From Streptomyces nitrosporeus (GTDB lineage Bacteria; Actinomycetota; Actinomycetes; Streptomycetales; Streptomycetaceae), in NCBI RefSeq assembly GCF_008704555.1, contig NZ_CP023702.1, positions 434,001 through 498,000 on the forward strand: a DNA stretch of 64,000 nucleotides, in the 5' to 3' direction. The notes under the pieces are model-generated. The model worked only from the letters and a program-made list of their open reading frames with translations. It searched no databases and was not told the origin of the DNA. Positions 1 through 8,087 of the stretch are shown here, in pieces. Within the stretch, counting starts at the first letter, position 1, and every line of letters starts with the position of its first letter. The translations under genes and the position numbers were made by a program.

Positions 1-707
1 ACGAAGAGCACGAGGGCGGCGTCCAGCAGGAGCGACCGGGTGTCGATCAGGCCGAGGCCCACGCTGAACGGCACTTTTGCGGTGTTGACGATCAGGAAGA
101 ACCAGGCCGAGGTGCCCAGGAACCCCAGTTTGCAAAAGCCCGCGGAGAGCAGGTAGAGCGACATCACGGGTCCGCCGGCGTTGGCGACCATGGTGGTGAA
201 CCCGCCGAGCGTGCCGTACGAGCGGGCCCTGAACCGTTTTGCGCCCGAGCGGACCGGCCCGGCGGGCGTGGCACCGGCGGGAGGCTCCGCCCCGGCGCCG
301 GGTACGGCGGTCCGGGCGTCCTGGGAGCCGTCGGCGCGGGCCTCGGTCCGCCGCCGCCAGAGGGTGACACCGGTCATGAGGAGCAGGATGGCGCCGATCG
401 AGGTGCTCATGACGCTGTCGTCGGCCCACATCATGAAGACGGTGCCCGCCACGACACCGGCGGCGACCGTGGGGAAGAGCCTGAGCAGGGTCGGCCAGTG
501 GGCGTGGCGCCGGTAGACCAGTACGGCGAGGATGTCGCCGGCGATGAGGACCGGGAGCAGTACCCCGGTGGACTCGCGGGCCGGGAGCACGGCCGCGAAG
601 ACCGCGAGGCTGATCGTGTTGGACCCGCTGACGGCCGTCTTGGAGAAGCCGACGAGCAGGGACGCCGCCGCGAGCGCGGCCAGTTGCCAGAGTGTGATGG
701 TGTCCAT
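1..707 (-). CDS. TauE/SafE-family sulfite exporter-like permease (3' end outside window)
   Basis: The reading frame starts at the ATG complementary to 705-707 (MDTITLWQLAALAAAS) and runs open through position 1, so the C-terminus lies outside the window. The translation is strongly hydrophobic, with small-residue-rich helices and a short loop (YRRHAHW), as in the first TauE/SafE (DUF81) repeat. The family exports sulfite, sulfoacetate or related organic anions across the membrane. It lies 150 bp downstream of lutC on the same strand, so read-through from the lactate operon is possible. The gap contains a GC-rich repeat that could act as a terminator. Substrate unknown. Confidence 0.8.
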   Translation of the reverse strand, partial: MDTITLWQLAALAAASLLVGFSKTAVSGSNTISLAVFAAVLPARESTGVLLPVLIAGDILAVLVYRRHAHWPTLLRLFPTVAAGVVAGTVFMMWADDSVMSTSIGAILLLMTGVTLWRRRTEARADGSQDARTAVPGAGAEPPAGATPAGPVRSGAKRFRARSYGTLGGFTTMVANAGGPVMSLYLLSAGFCKLGFLGTSAWFFLIVNTAKVPFSVGLGLIDTRSLLLDAALVLF

Positions 708-776
708 TGCGGATCAGATGGTAGACACACCCGTCCCCCGGGCGGACCCGGCAAACCCGGCGGACCCCGCGGACCG

Positions 777-812
777 GCCCGGGGTCCCGCCCGGGGTCCC
801 GCCCGGGGCCCC
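777..812. repeat. 12-bp tandem repeat, three copies, lutC-permease gap
   Basis: The unit gcccggggtccc occurs at 777-788 and 789-800, with a one-base variant at 801-812. Every unit is self-complementary enough to fold, so it may act as a terminator between lutC and the permease. Seen directly; function inferred. Confidence 0.6.
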
Positions 813-856
813 GGGCCGGGAGTCGCGGACGGGGTGTCACGGGTGCGCGGCGGCGC

Positions 857-1492
857 TCAGGCGTCGGTACGGATCACCACCGCGAGGGTGCGGGGGCCGT
901 GGACGCCCTCGACCCGCTCCAGTTCGATGTCGGAGGTGGCCGACGGCCCGCTGATCAGCGTCGTCGGCCGCTCCGGTACCAGCCGGGCGACCGCCTCCGG
1001 CACGCCCACCTCGACCGAGGAGAGATCCACGACGCAGACGTGCAGGTCGGGGACGAGGGAGAGGGCGCGGCGGCCCTGGTCCGGGGAACCGTCCAGGAAG
1101 ATGGTGCCGGTCTCGGCGCAGGTGACGGCGGAGGCGGTCACCACTCCGTCGAGATCGCCGAGGGCGGGGGCGGGGATGTCCGCGGAGTCCTGCTGCACCT
1201 GGCCGTCGTACGCGGTGAGCCACTGGCCGTCCAGGCCCGCGGGCACCCCGACGCGCCGGGCGCCGTGCTCGGCGAGTACGGCCGCGACGGCCTCGGCCGT
1301 CCGGTCCCTGGTGCAGGGGTGGACCTGTGCCTTGTAGTCGACGAGCCGGTCGGTCAGCAGCGCCAGGCGCTCGTCGTCGGGAAGGGTCCGGCCGGTGCGG
1401 TATCCGCGGGGGACGGGCGTCCCCGGGGCGGGGGCCAGGGCCAGGGCGTCCCTGATCCGGCCGAGTACCGTGTCGCGGGCGGTCGTCGTCAC
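857..1492 (-). CDS. lutC: LutC, LUD-domain lactate utilisation protein
   Basis: 211-aa LUD-domain protein, third component of the LutABC L-lactate oxidation complex that converts cytosolic lactate to pyruvate. The conserved 'TCAETGTIFLDG' loop and the 'LISGPSATSDIE' C-terminal motif of LutC/YkgG proteins are visible. The start is a GTG (1490-1492) preceded by GGAGGAAC, overlapping the lutB stop in a GTGA, so the two are translationally coupled. Last gene of lutABC. Confidence 0.92.
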   Translation of the reverse strand: MTTTARDTVLGRIRDALALAPAPGTPVPRGYRTGRTLPDDERLALLTDRLVDYKAQVHPCTRDRTAEAVAAVLAEHGARRVGVPAGLDGQWLTAYDGQVQQDSADIPAPALGDLDGVVTASAVTCAETGTIFLDGSPDQGRRALSLVPDLHVCVVDLSSVEVGVPEAVARLVPERPTTLISGPSATSDIELERVEGVHGPRTLAVVIRTDA

Positions 1493-3039
1493 TGTTCCTC
1501 CTGGTGGTCCCCGGCGCGGCGGGCGGCGCCCTCCTCGGCGGCCTCCCGCATGGCCGCCGTGCCCTCGGCCGAGGCCAGCCAGGCGCGGAAGGACTGCCGG
1601 GGCGGTGCGGCGGTGTCACGGCTGGCGCTCCAGCCGTCGAGCGGGGCGGGCAGGTGCGAGAGGGTGCGGTCGCGTCCGCCGATGCCGACGGAGCGGCTGA
1701 GGGAAGCGGCCTTCTGGGCGGTGGTGTAGAGCCTGGGTGACTTCATCACCGCGGCGGCGGCCTTCATCGCCAGTTTCTCCGCGGTGGCGCCGGCCTGTTC
1801 GGTGTTCTGGTGGCGCAGTTCGACCAGCAGCGACGGGATGTCGATCTTGACGGGGCAGGCGTCGAAGCAGGCCCCGCAGAGGCTGGAGGCGTACGGCAGC
1901 GAGCTGTTGGGGTCGTCCTTCGCCGCGTGCATCCCGGCGAGCTGCGGGGTGAGGACCGCGCCGATGGGGCCGGGGTAGGTCGAACCGTAGGCGTGGCCGC
2001 CGGCCCGCTCGTACACCGGGCACACGTTGAGGCAGGCGGAGCAGCGGATGCAGTTGAGCGCTTCCCGGCCGATCCTGTCGGCGAGCGCGGCGGTGCGGCC
2101 GTTGTCGAGGAGGACGAGGTGGAAGTCCTGCGGACCGTCACCCGGGGTCACCCCGGTCCACATCGAGGTGTAGGGGTTCATCCGCTCGCCGGTGGAGGAA
2201 CGCGGCAGCAGCTGGAGGAAGACCTCCAGGTCCTGATAGCGCGGCAGGACCTTCTCGATGCCCATCACGGTGATCAGGGTGTCGGGCAGGGTCAGGCACA
2301 TCCGGCCGTTGCCCTCGGACTCGACGACGGAGAGGGTCCCGGTCTCGGCGATGCCGAAGTTGGCGCCGGAGACGGCGACCTTGGTCGTCATGAACTTCTC
2401 GCGCAGGTAGGCGCGGGCGGCGGCGGCCAGGTGCGCGGGCACGTTGTCGAGGTCCGGGTCGACCCCGGGGATCTCGTCGAGGAAGATCTGCCGGATCTCG
2501 TCGCGGTTGCGGTGGATCGCCGGGACCAGGATGTGCGAGGGCTTGTCGTGGGCGAGCTGCACGATCAGCTCGGCGAGGTCGGTCTCGTAGGGGGTGATGC
2601 CCTCGGCCTCGAGGTGTTCGTTGAGGCCGATCTCCTGGGTGGCCATCGACTTGACCTTGATGACGTCACTGCTGCCGGTCGCCCTGACCAGCCGGGTGAC
2701 GATCTCGTTGGCCTCGACGCCGTCACGCGCCCAGTGCACGGTGCCGCCGCGCTCGGTGACCTTCGCCTCCAGCTGCTCCAGCAGTTCGGGCAGGCGGTTC
2801 ATGGTGTCGGTCTTGATGGCGGATCCGGCGTCACGCAGCTGTTCCCAGTCCGGGAGTTCACCGGTGACGTGGAGGCGTTTGGCGCGGATGGTGTGGGTGG
2901 CCCGGCCGAGGTTGCGGCGCAGCTGTTCGTTGCGCAGCTCGTCGTGGGCGGCCGCGGGGAACTTGCGGTCGCCCCGCAGGTTCCCGGTTCCGTACGGGGA
3001 GCGGGGCGGGGTGGCGGGCATGCCGAGGAACGTGCTCAT
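1489..3039 (-). CDS. lutB: LutB, iron-sulfur lactate utilisation protein
   Basis: 516-aa LutB-type protein: an N-terminal LUD domain, then a ferredoxin-like module with two CxxCxxCxxxCP-type sets ('CIRCSACLNVCPVYE' and 'CGACFDACPVKI'), then the usual C-terminal LutB tail. It carries electrons from lactate oxidation through [4Fe-4S] clusters. I start at the ATG at 3037-3039 (MSTFLGMPATPP), which overlaps the end of lutA by 4 bp. The same frame stays open far upstream through lutA, but that extension is a shadow of lutA. Size and motifs are normal for the family. Confidence 0.93.
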   Translation of the reverse strand: MSTFLGMPATPPRSPYGTGNLRGDRKFPAAAHDELRNEQLRRNLGRATHTIRAKRLHVTGELPDWEQLRDAGSAIKTDTMNRLPELLEQLEAKVTERGGTVHWARDGVEANEIVTRLVRATGSSDVIKVKSMATQEIGLNEHLEAEGITPYETDLAELIVQLAHDKPSHILVPAIHRNRDEIRQIFLDEIPGVDPDLDNVPAHLAAAARAYLREKFMTTKVAVSGANFGIAETGTLSVVESEGNGRMCLTLPDTLITVMGIEKVLPRYQDLEVFLQLLPRSSTGERMNPYTSMWTGVTPGDGPQDFHLVLLDNGRTAALADRIGREALNCIRCSACLNVCPVYERAGGHAYGSTYPGPIGAVLTPQLAGMHAAKDDPNSSLPYASSLCGACFDACPVKIDIPSLLVELRHQNTEQAGATAEKLAMKAAAAVMKSPRLYTTAQKAASLSRSVGIGGRDRTLSHLPAPLDGWSASRDTAAPPRQSFRAWLASAEGTAAMREAAEEGAARRAGDHQEEQ

Positions 3040-3803
3040 CGGGCGGCCTCCGTCAGGGCGTACGGCGCGGTGCGGGTGGAGCCCAGGATCTGGGCGAGGT
3101 GCAGCGTGCGTGTGCCGGCCTTGATCCGGGAGAGGCCTCCGCCGATGTGCATCAGACAGGAGGAGTCCCCGGCGGTGCAGACCGCCGCACGGGTGGACAC
3201 GACGTTGCGCATCTTGTCCTGGAGCATCGCGGAGGAGGTGTCGGCGTTCTTCACCGCGAAGGTGCCGCCGAAGCCGCAGCAGGAGTCGGCCTCGGGCAGT
3301 TCCACCAGGTCGATCGCCTCGACGGCGCGCAGCAGCCGCAGCGGCTTGTCCCCGACGCGCAGCATCCGCAGGGAGTGGCAGGTGGGGTGGTAGGTGACCC
3401 GGTGCGGGAAGTAGGCCCCGACATCGGTCACACCGAGCACGTCGACGAGGAGTTCGGACAGTTCGTACGTCTTGGCCTTCACGGTGGCGACCCCGGCGCG
3501 CAGCGGGGCGTCGCCGTACCGCTCGGCGATGGTCTCGTGCTGGTGCCGCACCGAGCCCGCGCACGAGCCGGACGGCATGACGACGGCGTCGATGGAGGCG
3601 TCCCCGAACTGCTCGGCGAAGTTGCGCACCAGCGGGACGGGCTCGCGCTGGTAGCCGGTGTTCACGTGCATCTGGCCGCAGCAGGTCTGCCCCGGCGGGA
3701 ACACCACCTCGTGGCCCAGGCGGGCGAGCAGCACCGCCGTGGATTTCACCGCCTCGGGGAAGAGCGTGTCTCCCAGACAGGTGGCGAAGAGTCCGATACG
3801 CAT
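3036..3803 (-). CDS. lutA: LutA, (Fe-S)-binding heterodisulfide-reductase-like subunit
   Basis: 255 aa with the two CCG domains typical of LutA/YkgE: 'TCCGQMHVNTG' (Cys41-Cys42) and 'SCCGFGGTFAVKN' (Cys175-Cys176), which bind an iron-sulfur cluster in HdrB/GlpC-like proteins. First gene of lutABC. GGGGAGG stands a few bases before the ATG at 3803. A GntR-type operator (3827-3837) and a TAGTAT -10-like hexamer lie just upstream, so lactate-responsive repression is likely. Confidence 0.94.
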   Translation of the reverse strand: MRIGLFATCLGDTLFPEAVKSTAVLLARLGHEVVFPPGQTCCGQMHVNTGYQREPVPLVRNFAEQFGDASIDAVVMPSGSCAGSVRHQHETIAERYGDAPLRAGVATVKAKTYELSELLVDVLGVTDVGAYFPHRVTYHPTCHSLRMLRVGDKPLRLLRAVEAIDLVELPEADSCCGFGGTFAVKNADTSSAMLQDKMRNVVSTRAAVCTAGDSSCLMHIGGGLSRIKAGTRTLHLAQILGSTRTAPYALTEAAR

Positions 3804-3826
3804 GGGGCCTCCCCGATCGCAAGGTG

Positions 3827-3837
3827 TGGTCTGACCA
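3827..3837. promoter_or_regulatory. GntR/FadR-type operator before lutABC
   Basis: TGGTCTGACCA, a perfect 5-1-5 inverted repeat 23 bp upstream of the lutA start, overlapping the likely -10 (TAGTAT, complement of 3837-3842). It matches the FadR/LldR-type core T-GGT-N-ACC-A. Near-identical sites occur at 3962-3972 and 6725-6735. Confidence 0.72.
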
Positions 3838-3961
3838 TACTAGCCTCTGTCCATTTGAGAAAGACGTATGTGCCATCGGACATGCCGTACGGGAGTCGAG
3901 AGTAAGCGCTTTCATCCCCCCTCCCGGCCCGCCCCTGCCGGAAGAGCGCCGCTCCTCAAGT

Positions 3962-3972
3962 TGGTCCGACCT
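3962..3972. promoter_or_regulatory. GntR/FadR-type operator before lactate permease
   Basis: TGGTCCGACCT, the same 5-1-5 dyad as the lutA operator with one mismatch in the last base. It sits immediately upstream of TTGACA (3975-3980), the best -35 candidate for lctP. Confidence 0.65.
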
Positions 3973-4132
3973 TATTGACATATGACATATGCAGTGTCCT
4001 ACTGATCCCCTGAACCAGCTGCCTGCTCCTCGCTCACGCACCCGCACCCGCACCCGCACGAGGCAAGATAAGGCGGTCCACGGCTTACGCCCGGTTCGCC
4101 CCGCCCCGTACCACTCGACGAGGAGTAACTTC

Positions 4133-5809
4133 GTGGCTTCCGCACCACCCGTCACCCTGCTCGCTTCGTACACACCGGATGTACGTGCGATCGGTGACAG
4201 CCTCCTGACGACCGCGCTGGTGAGCCTGATCCCCCTCGCCGTGTTCTTCCTGCTGCTGATGGCGGCGAAGCGCTCGGCGCTGGTCTCCGCGCTGGGTTCG
4301 GTGCTCACCGCCCTGCTGGTGGCGGTGATCGGATTCGGGATGCCGGTCGAGCTGGGTCTGCTCTCGGCCTCCCAGGGCCTGGTCTTCGGCCTGTTCCCGG
4401 TGATGCTGATCGTCGTCGCGGCCATCTGGTTCTACGAACTCACGGTCGTCAGCGGCAGGTTCGAGGACCTCCGCCGCTCCTTCAGCGCCGTGGGCCGCGG
4501 GGACCTGCGGGTCCAGGCGATGCTCATCGCGTTCTGTTTCGGCGGCCTGCTGGAGGCGCTCGCCGGCTTCGGCGCGCCCGTCGCCATCACCGCCGTGATG
4601 CTGATGGCACTCGGCCTGCCGCCGGTCAAGGCGGCCGTGACCGTCCTCCTCGCCAACACCGCACCGGTCGCCTTCGGCGCCATGGCCATCCCGGTCACCA
4701 CGGCGGGCAACCTGACCGGCATCCCGGCCGAGGACATCGCCGCGGTCATCGGCCGCCAGTCGCCGCTCCTCGCGCTCTTCGTGCCCCTGCTGCTGCTCTT
4801 CGTCGTGGACGGCACCCGCGGCGTCCGCCAGCTGTGGCCGATCGCGCTGGTCACCGGGGCCGTCTTCGCCGTGGCCCAGTACTGGTGCTCCAGCCACTTC
4901 GCGTACGAGCTCACCGACGTGGTCGCCTCCCTCGCGGGCTTCGGCGCCGCCGTGCTGATGCTGCGCTTCTGGAAGCCCCGCACCCCCGAGGACCAGCACT
5001 CGCAGGTGGAGAAGGAGGCCCTGACACCGCACCGGGTCACCTATGCCGTGCTCCCGTACATCCTGGTGATCGCCGTCTTCGCCCTCGCCAAGCTGAACAT
5101 CGGGGCGGTGGACGTCCCCGAGCTCCTCGGGCACCTGAACATCACGCTCGAGTGGCCGGGGCTGTACGGCGAGCTCCTCACCTCCAGCGGCGAGCCCTCG
5201 TCCAGCGCGGTCTACAAGCTGGAGGTCCTGGGCAACCCGGGGACCCTGCTGATCCTCTCCGGGATCCTGGTCACGCTGATCTACCGGTTCGCCAAGGACC
5301 GCGAGGCCTACCCGATGACCGGGGCGGCGGCTCTCTCCGCCGCGGGCCGCACCCTGAAGAACATGCGGGTCGCCATCGCGACGGTCGCCACCGTGCTCGC
5401 GCTGAGCTACGTGATGAACCAGTCGGGCCAGACGGTCGCCATCGGCACCTGGCTGGCGACGGCGGGCGGGCTCTTCGCCCTGCTCTCCCCGATCCTCGGC
5501 TGGCTGGGCACCGCGGTGACCGGGTCGGACACCTCCGCCAACGCGCTCTTCGCCAACCTCCAGCAGACCGCCGGCCGGACCGCCGGGATCGACCCGACCC
5601 TGCTGGTCGCCGCGAACACCTCCGGCGGCGTGGTCGCCAAGCTGGTGAGCCCGCAGAACCTGACCATCGCCGCCACGGCGGTGGGGCTGCCGGGGTCGGA
5701 ACGCGTCCTGCTCCGCAAGGTGGCGGGGTACAGCGTGGGCATGCTGGCCATCCTGTGCGTGCTGGTCTATCTCCAGTCCACGTCGGCGCTCTCCTGGATG
5801 CTGCCGTAA
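4133..5809 (+). CDS. lctP: L-lactate permease
   Basis: 558-aa LctP/LldP-family lactate:H+ symporter with about a dozen hydrophobic helices. Family signatures include 'GGLLEALAGFGAPVAITAV' and, near the C-terminus, 'GSDTSANALFANLQ' and 'SGGVVAKLVSPQNL'. I chose the GTG at 4133, preceded by GAGGAG, over an in-frame ATG at 3989 because the intervening segment is an Arg-Thr repeat encoded by leader hexamers. Divergent from lutABC and sharing its operator type, it likely imports the lactate that LutABC oxidises. Length is normal for the family. Confidence 0.93.
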   Translation: MASAPPVTLLASYTPDVRAIGDSLLTTALVSLIPLAVFFLLLMAAKRSALVSALGSVLTALLVAVIGFGMPVELGLLSASQGLVFGLFPVMLIVVAAIWFYELTVVSGRFEDLRRSFSAVGRGDLRVQAMLIAFCFGGLLEALAGFGAPVAITAVMLMALGLPPVKAAVTVLLANTAPVAFGAMAIPVTTAGNLTGIPAEDIAAVIGRQSPLLALFVPLLLLFVVDGTRGVRQLWPIALVTGAVFAVAQYWCSSHFAYELTDVVASLAGFGAAVLMLRFWKPRTPEDQHSQVEKEALTPHRVTYAVLPYILVIAVFALAKLNIGAVDVPELLGHLNITLEWPGLYGELLTSSGEPSSSAVYKLEVLGNPGTLLILSGILVTLIYRFAKDREAYPMTGAAALSAAGRTLKNMRVAIATVATVLALSYVMNQSGQTVAIGTWLATAGGLFALLSPILGWLGTAVTGSDTSANALFANLQQTAGRTAGIDPTLLVAANTSGGVVAKLVSPQNLTIAATAVGLPGSERVLLRKVAGYSVGMLAILCVLVYLQSTSALSWMLP

Positions 5810-5830
5810 CGGCACCGCGGCCGCCCGACG

Positions 5831-5885
5831 GCGGGGGCCGGTGCGCGGGCCCGGAAAACGACCGGGCCCGCGCACCGGCCCCCGC
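5831..5885. terminator. Bidirectional terminator, 24-bp perfect stem
   Basis: Bases 5831-5854 and 5862-5885 are perfectly complementary over 24 bp around a 7-nt loop AAAACGA, between the convergent lctP and gntR genes. There is no T-tract, as is usual for Streptomyces terminators. Confidence 0.85.
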
Positions 5886-5894
5886 CGCTCCGCG

Positions 5895-6668
5895 CTACGC
5901 GGGACCTGCGCCCTCGCAACCGGTGTCCTCGCCGCCGGCGTCCTCCCGGTCCCCGTCGACGAGGGTGCCGTGGAAACCGCGGATGTGGGCCTCCGCCAGA
6001 TCGGCCGCCGCGTCGCCGTCACCGGCACGCACCAGCCGCAGCAGCTCGGTGTGCTGGGCGTTGAGCCGGGCCCGGGTGGCCGGCCAGTCGTCCACCTCTT
6101 CGAGGGCCCGCAGGATCAGGGGCCGTACGGACTCGCGCACGGCCGAAGTCAGGGTCGAGGTCAGGGCGTTGCCCGAACTGCTGGCCACCTTAACGTGGAA
6201 CCGGGTGTCGAGTTCGTTGAACTCCTCCGGCAGGATGCCCGGCTGCGCCATCCGCCCGACCGCCTCGGCCGCCTCGTCCAGGTCCCCCTCGGCCGCGTGC
6301 TTCGCCGCGGCGGCGAAGCTGGAGCGCTCCAGGGCGACCCGGGCCTCCAGTACGTCGTGCAGCCCGTAGCTGCCCAGGGCGAAGTGCAGACGCAGCAGCC
6401 GCCCGAGGGCGTCGTCCGGATTGCGTACGATGCGGGCCCCCGAGTCCGGTCCGCGCCCGGGCTGCGCGACCAGTACGCCGATGGTCTCCAGCACCCGGAG
6501 CGCCTCCCGCAGCGCGGAGCGGCTCACTCCGAAGACCGGCGCGAGTTCGCGTTCGGGGGGCAGCCGGTCCCCCGCCCTGAGCCTTCCGGCGAACACCTGC
6601 TCCTCGATGCTCTGCAGCACGAGTTCATGCGTCCGGGACTGCCGCACAGGCTGCCACTCGACAGACAT
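5895..6668 (-). CDS. FadR-subfamily GntR regulator of the lactate genes
   Basis: 257 aa. An N-terminal GntR winged helix-turn-helix (about residues 10-80, 'LPPERELAPVFGVSRSALREALRVLE') is followed by an all-helical FCD effector domain (about 90-235, with 'ARVALERSSFAAAAKH' and 'LDTRFHVKVASSSGN'). LldR/LutR-like members bind lactate or other acids and repress lactate genes. The context agrees: it is convergent with lctP, and the same TGGTC-N-GACCA dyad precedes lutA, lctP and this gene, implying autoregulation. The C-terminus ends in an acidic, low-complexity tail. Confidence 0.88.
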   Translation of the reverse strand: MSVEWQPVRQSRTHELVLQSIEEQVFAGRLRAGDRLPPERELAPVFGVSRSALREALRVLETIGVLVAQPGRGPDSGARIVRNPDDALGRLLRLHFALGSYGLHDVLEARVALERSSFAAAAKHAAEGDLDEAAEAVGRMAQPGILPEEFNELDTRFHVKVASSSGNALTSTLTSAVRESVRPLILRALEEVDDWPATRARLNAQHTELLRLVRAGDGDAAADLAEAHIRGFHGTLVDGDREDAGGEDTGCEGAGPA

Positions 6669-6724
6669 CCGCTACTCCCCGTTCCGGCTGGTGCACATGA
6701 CCCGACTATGTCACACATACCATG

Positions 6725-6735
6725 TGGTCGGACCA
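6725..6735. promoter_or_regulatory. GntR/FadR-type operator before gntR
   Basis: TGGTCGGACCA, a perfect 5-1-5 inverted repeat 57 bp upstream of the GntR regulator start. It is the third copy of the motif and suggests autoregulation. Confidence 0.7.
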
Positions 6736-6773
6736 GAAAGAGGGAGGGGCCGCCCGGCCGTCCGTCCTCGCCG

Positions 6774-7181
6774 TCACTGGGCCGTACCGGCGAGCAGCCA
6801 CCGCCGCACCCGCACTTCCAGCAGCTCCCGCCCGGCCCCCGGGCGGGCGGGGGCGGACACGTCCCACCCGTATTTCCGCTGGAACGCGGCCACGATCTCC
6901 CGGGGGAAACCGCCGCGGACGAGCGAGGCGTCCCCTTCGGCGACGACCGGGGACCCGCCGTCCTCCAGGGCGAGGGAGACCCTCGGGTCCTCCCGGACGT
7001 TCCTGGCCTTGACGGAGGCGCGGTCGACGCCGATCCACCAGGTGGAGTCCCGGTAGACGAACCAGACGGGCGTGACATGAGGGGTCCCGTCCGGGCGCAC
7101 CGTGCACAGCCAGACGTTCTTCTCCTCGGCCAGGCGCAGGCGGACGGCCTGCCCCGGCTCTTCTTCGGCCGGATCACTCAT
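6774..7181 (-). CDS. Pyridoxamine 5'-phosphate oxidase-fold protein (PPOX family)
   Basis: 135-aa split-barrel flavin/F420-binding-fold protein. The motif 'NVWLCTVRPDGTPHVTPVWFVY' at residues 22-43 is the classic first strands of the PPOX family, followed by 'VKARNVREDPRVSLALED'. Members are small cytosolic oxidoreductases using FMN or F420; the substrate cannot be inferred here. It ends about 105 bp from the gntR start on the same strand and is not obviously part of the lactate operon. Confidence 0.8.
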   Translation of the reverse strand: MSDPAEEEPGQAVRLRLAEEKNVWLCTVRPDGTPHVTPVWFVYRDSTWWIGVDRASVKARNVREDPRVSLALEDGGSPVVAEGDASLVRGGFPREIVAAFQRKYGWDVSAPARPGAGRELLEVRVRRWLLAGTAQ

Positions 7182-7311
7182 TCCGCCATCCGACCAGCGC
7201 CGGCCCGGGGACGCATCGGGCTCCGTGCCGGACCATCGGCCTAGGCCCTGCCGCCACAGTGTGATCGCGGTTTTCGGTCGCCTTCCAGCAGAACACGATC
7301 ATCATGGGCTG

Positions 7312-7770
7312 ATGAGCAGATACACAGAGGTCATCGTTCTGGCGCGAAGGGCGGAAGCGCTCATGGAGCCTCTCACCCGCTCCGACGAGGGCCGGGACTG
7401 GCATCAGTGCTTCACACGCGTGGACGACGGCATGTTCGGCGGGTCGCGTACGCCGTCCGAGGAGTGCTACGCATGGGTTGTCCAGTTCATCCGCCACAAC
7501 TGGCGTGGATTGCTGAGCCACTTGGAGTCTCTGGCATGGCCGGATCCGCACTCCGTCCAAGTCCTCGTCCGCGACGAGGACGACGACTGTTTCGGCGTTT
7601 GGATGATCTACGACGGCAGACTGGTCGAGGTGTCGCTGCCGCGCACCGAACGAGAACCTTTCCCGGCGTCCGTCACAGGAGTCCTCTCCCGGACCGACCG
7701 TCATGCCGGAGAGCCCCTCGAAGGGGTGTCCTCGGCCGTCACGCCCGCGTCAGGAGCGACACGGGCGTGA
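7312..7770 (+). CDS. Hypothetical protein, 152 aa
   Basis: I start at ATG 7312 (MSRYTEVIVLARRAEALMEP); the frame is open further upstream but that stretch is Arg/Pro-rich and unlike coding sequence. The protein is rich in Trp and acidic residues ('LAWPDPHSVQVLVRDEDDDCFGVWMIYDG'), with no signal peptide or membrane segment. I do not recognise the family. Its last roughly 12 codons overlap, in the opposite direction, the remnant of an IS transposase, so the native C-terminus may have been altered. Confidence 0.6.
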   Translation: MSRYTEVIVLARRAEALMEPLTRSDEGRDWHQCFTRVDDGMFGGSRTPSEECYAWVVQFIRHNWRGLLSHLESLAWPDPHSVQVLVRDEDDDCFGVWMIYDGRLVEVSLPRTEREPFPASVTGVLSRTDRHAGEPLEGVSSAVTPASGATRA

Positions 7771-7893
7771 CGGCCGCCGCGGACTCGGCGGCCCCGTCGT
7801 ACCGGATAGAGGTTCCGCGCCGTCGCTTCAAGCGGTTGAAGCACCGTTCCCCGTCGTTGTGTCGCCTGCGGGGCTGCTTGCCGAAGGAGGGCG
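7739..7893 (-). mobile_element. IS5-family-like transposase remnant (C-terminal scrap)
   Basis: On the minus strand the frame reads 'RRHNDGERCFNRLKRRRG' then 'TSIRYDGAAESAAAVTPVS'. This resembles the C-terminus of IS5-type Streptomyces transposases, where an ERCFNRLK-xRG-xATRYDK segment carries the catalytic Glu. Only about 50 residues survive. No DDE partner residues, terminal inverted repeats or start are visible, so it is a dead fragment lying in the 317-bp gap after the 152-aa hypothetical gene. Confidence 0.7.
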
Positions 7894-8087
7894 GGCTGCC
7901 GCGCCGCAGTCGGCCGCCTGTCCGGTCCGCACGTTCCGGGGTGGTGCGTCCGGCCACGGATCACGGGACGGCTCTCAGGCCGCCCGGAAGCCGTACGGCG
8001 CGAAGGGGGTGACGCGGGTCCGCAGCGCGCCGTGCCGACGGCGGAGGCCCGCGCCGTGCACGCGTGCTCGGCGGGTCGGGAAGCCGG
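7894..8087. other. Non-coding remainder beside the IS scrap
   Basis: Together with the transposase scrap this forms the gap between two convergent genes. I see no conserved frame, strong hairpin or further IS end here. Confidence 0.5.

Larger units (their letters stand above)
3804..4132. other. Divergent lutA-lctP control region
   Basis: 329 bp without a gene. It holds the two operators listed separately, a probable lctP -35 (TTGACA, 3975-3980) followed by a GACATAT direct repeat (3977-3983, 3984-3990), and a gcaccc hexamer repeated 3.7 times (4038-4059) in the lctP leader. The leader also contains an in-frame ATG (3989) that I reject as the permease start. Confidence 0.65.

Noticed and set aside
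3989..4132. ATG at 3989 as lactate permease start.
   Set aside because: The extension encodes an Arg-Thr repeat from a leader hexamer and lacks coding bias; GTG 4133 follows a GAGGAG site.
3038..4425. The lutB frame stays open to 4425, suggesting a 978-aa protein.
   Set aside because: The stretch beyond 3039 lies across lutA, the promoter region and lctP in another frame; the LutB-type start, ribosome-binding context and length fit ATG 3037-3039.
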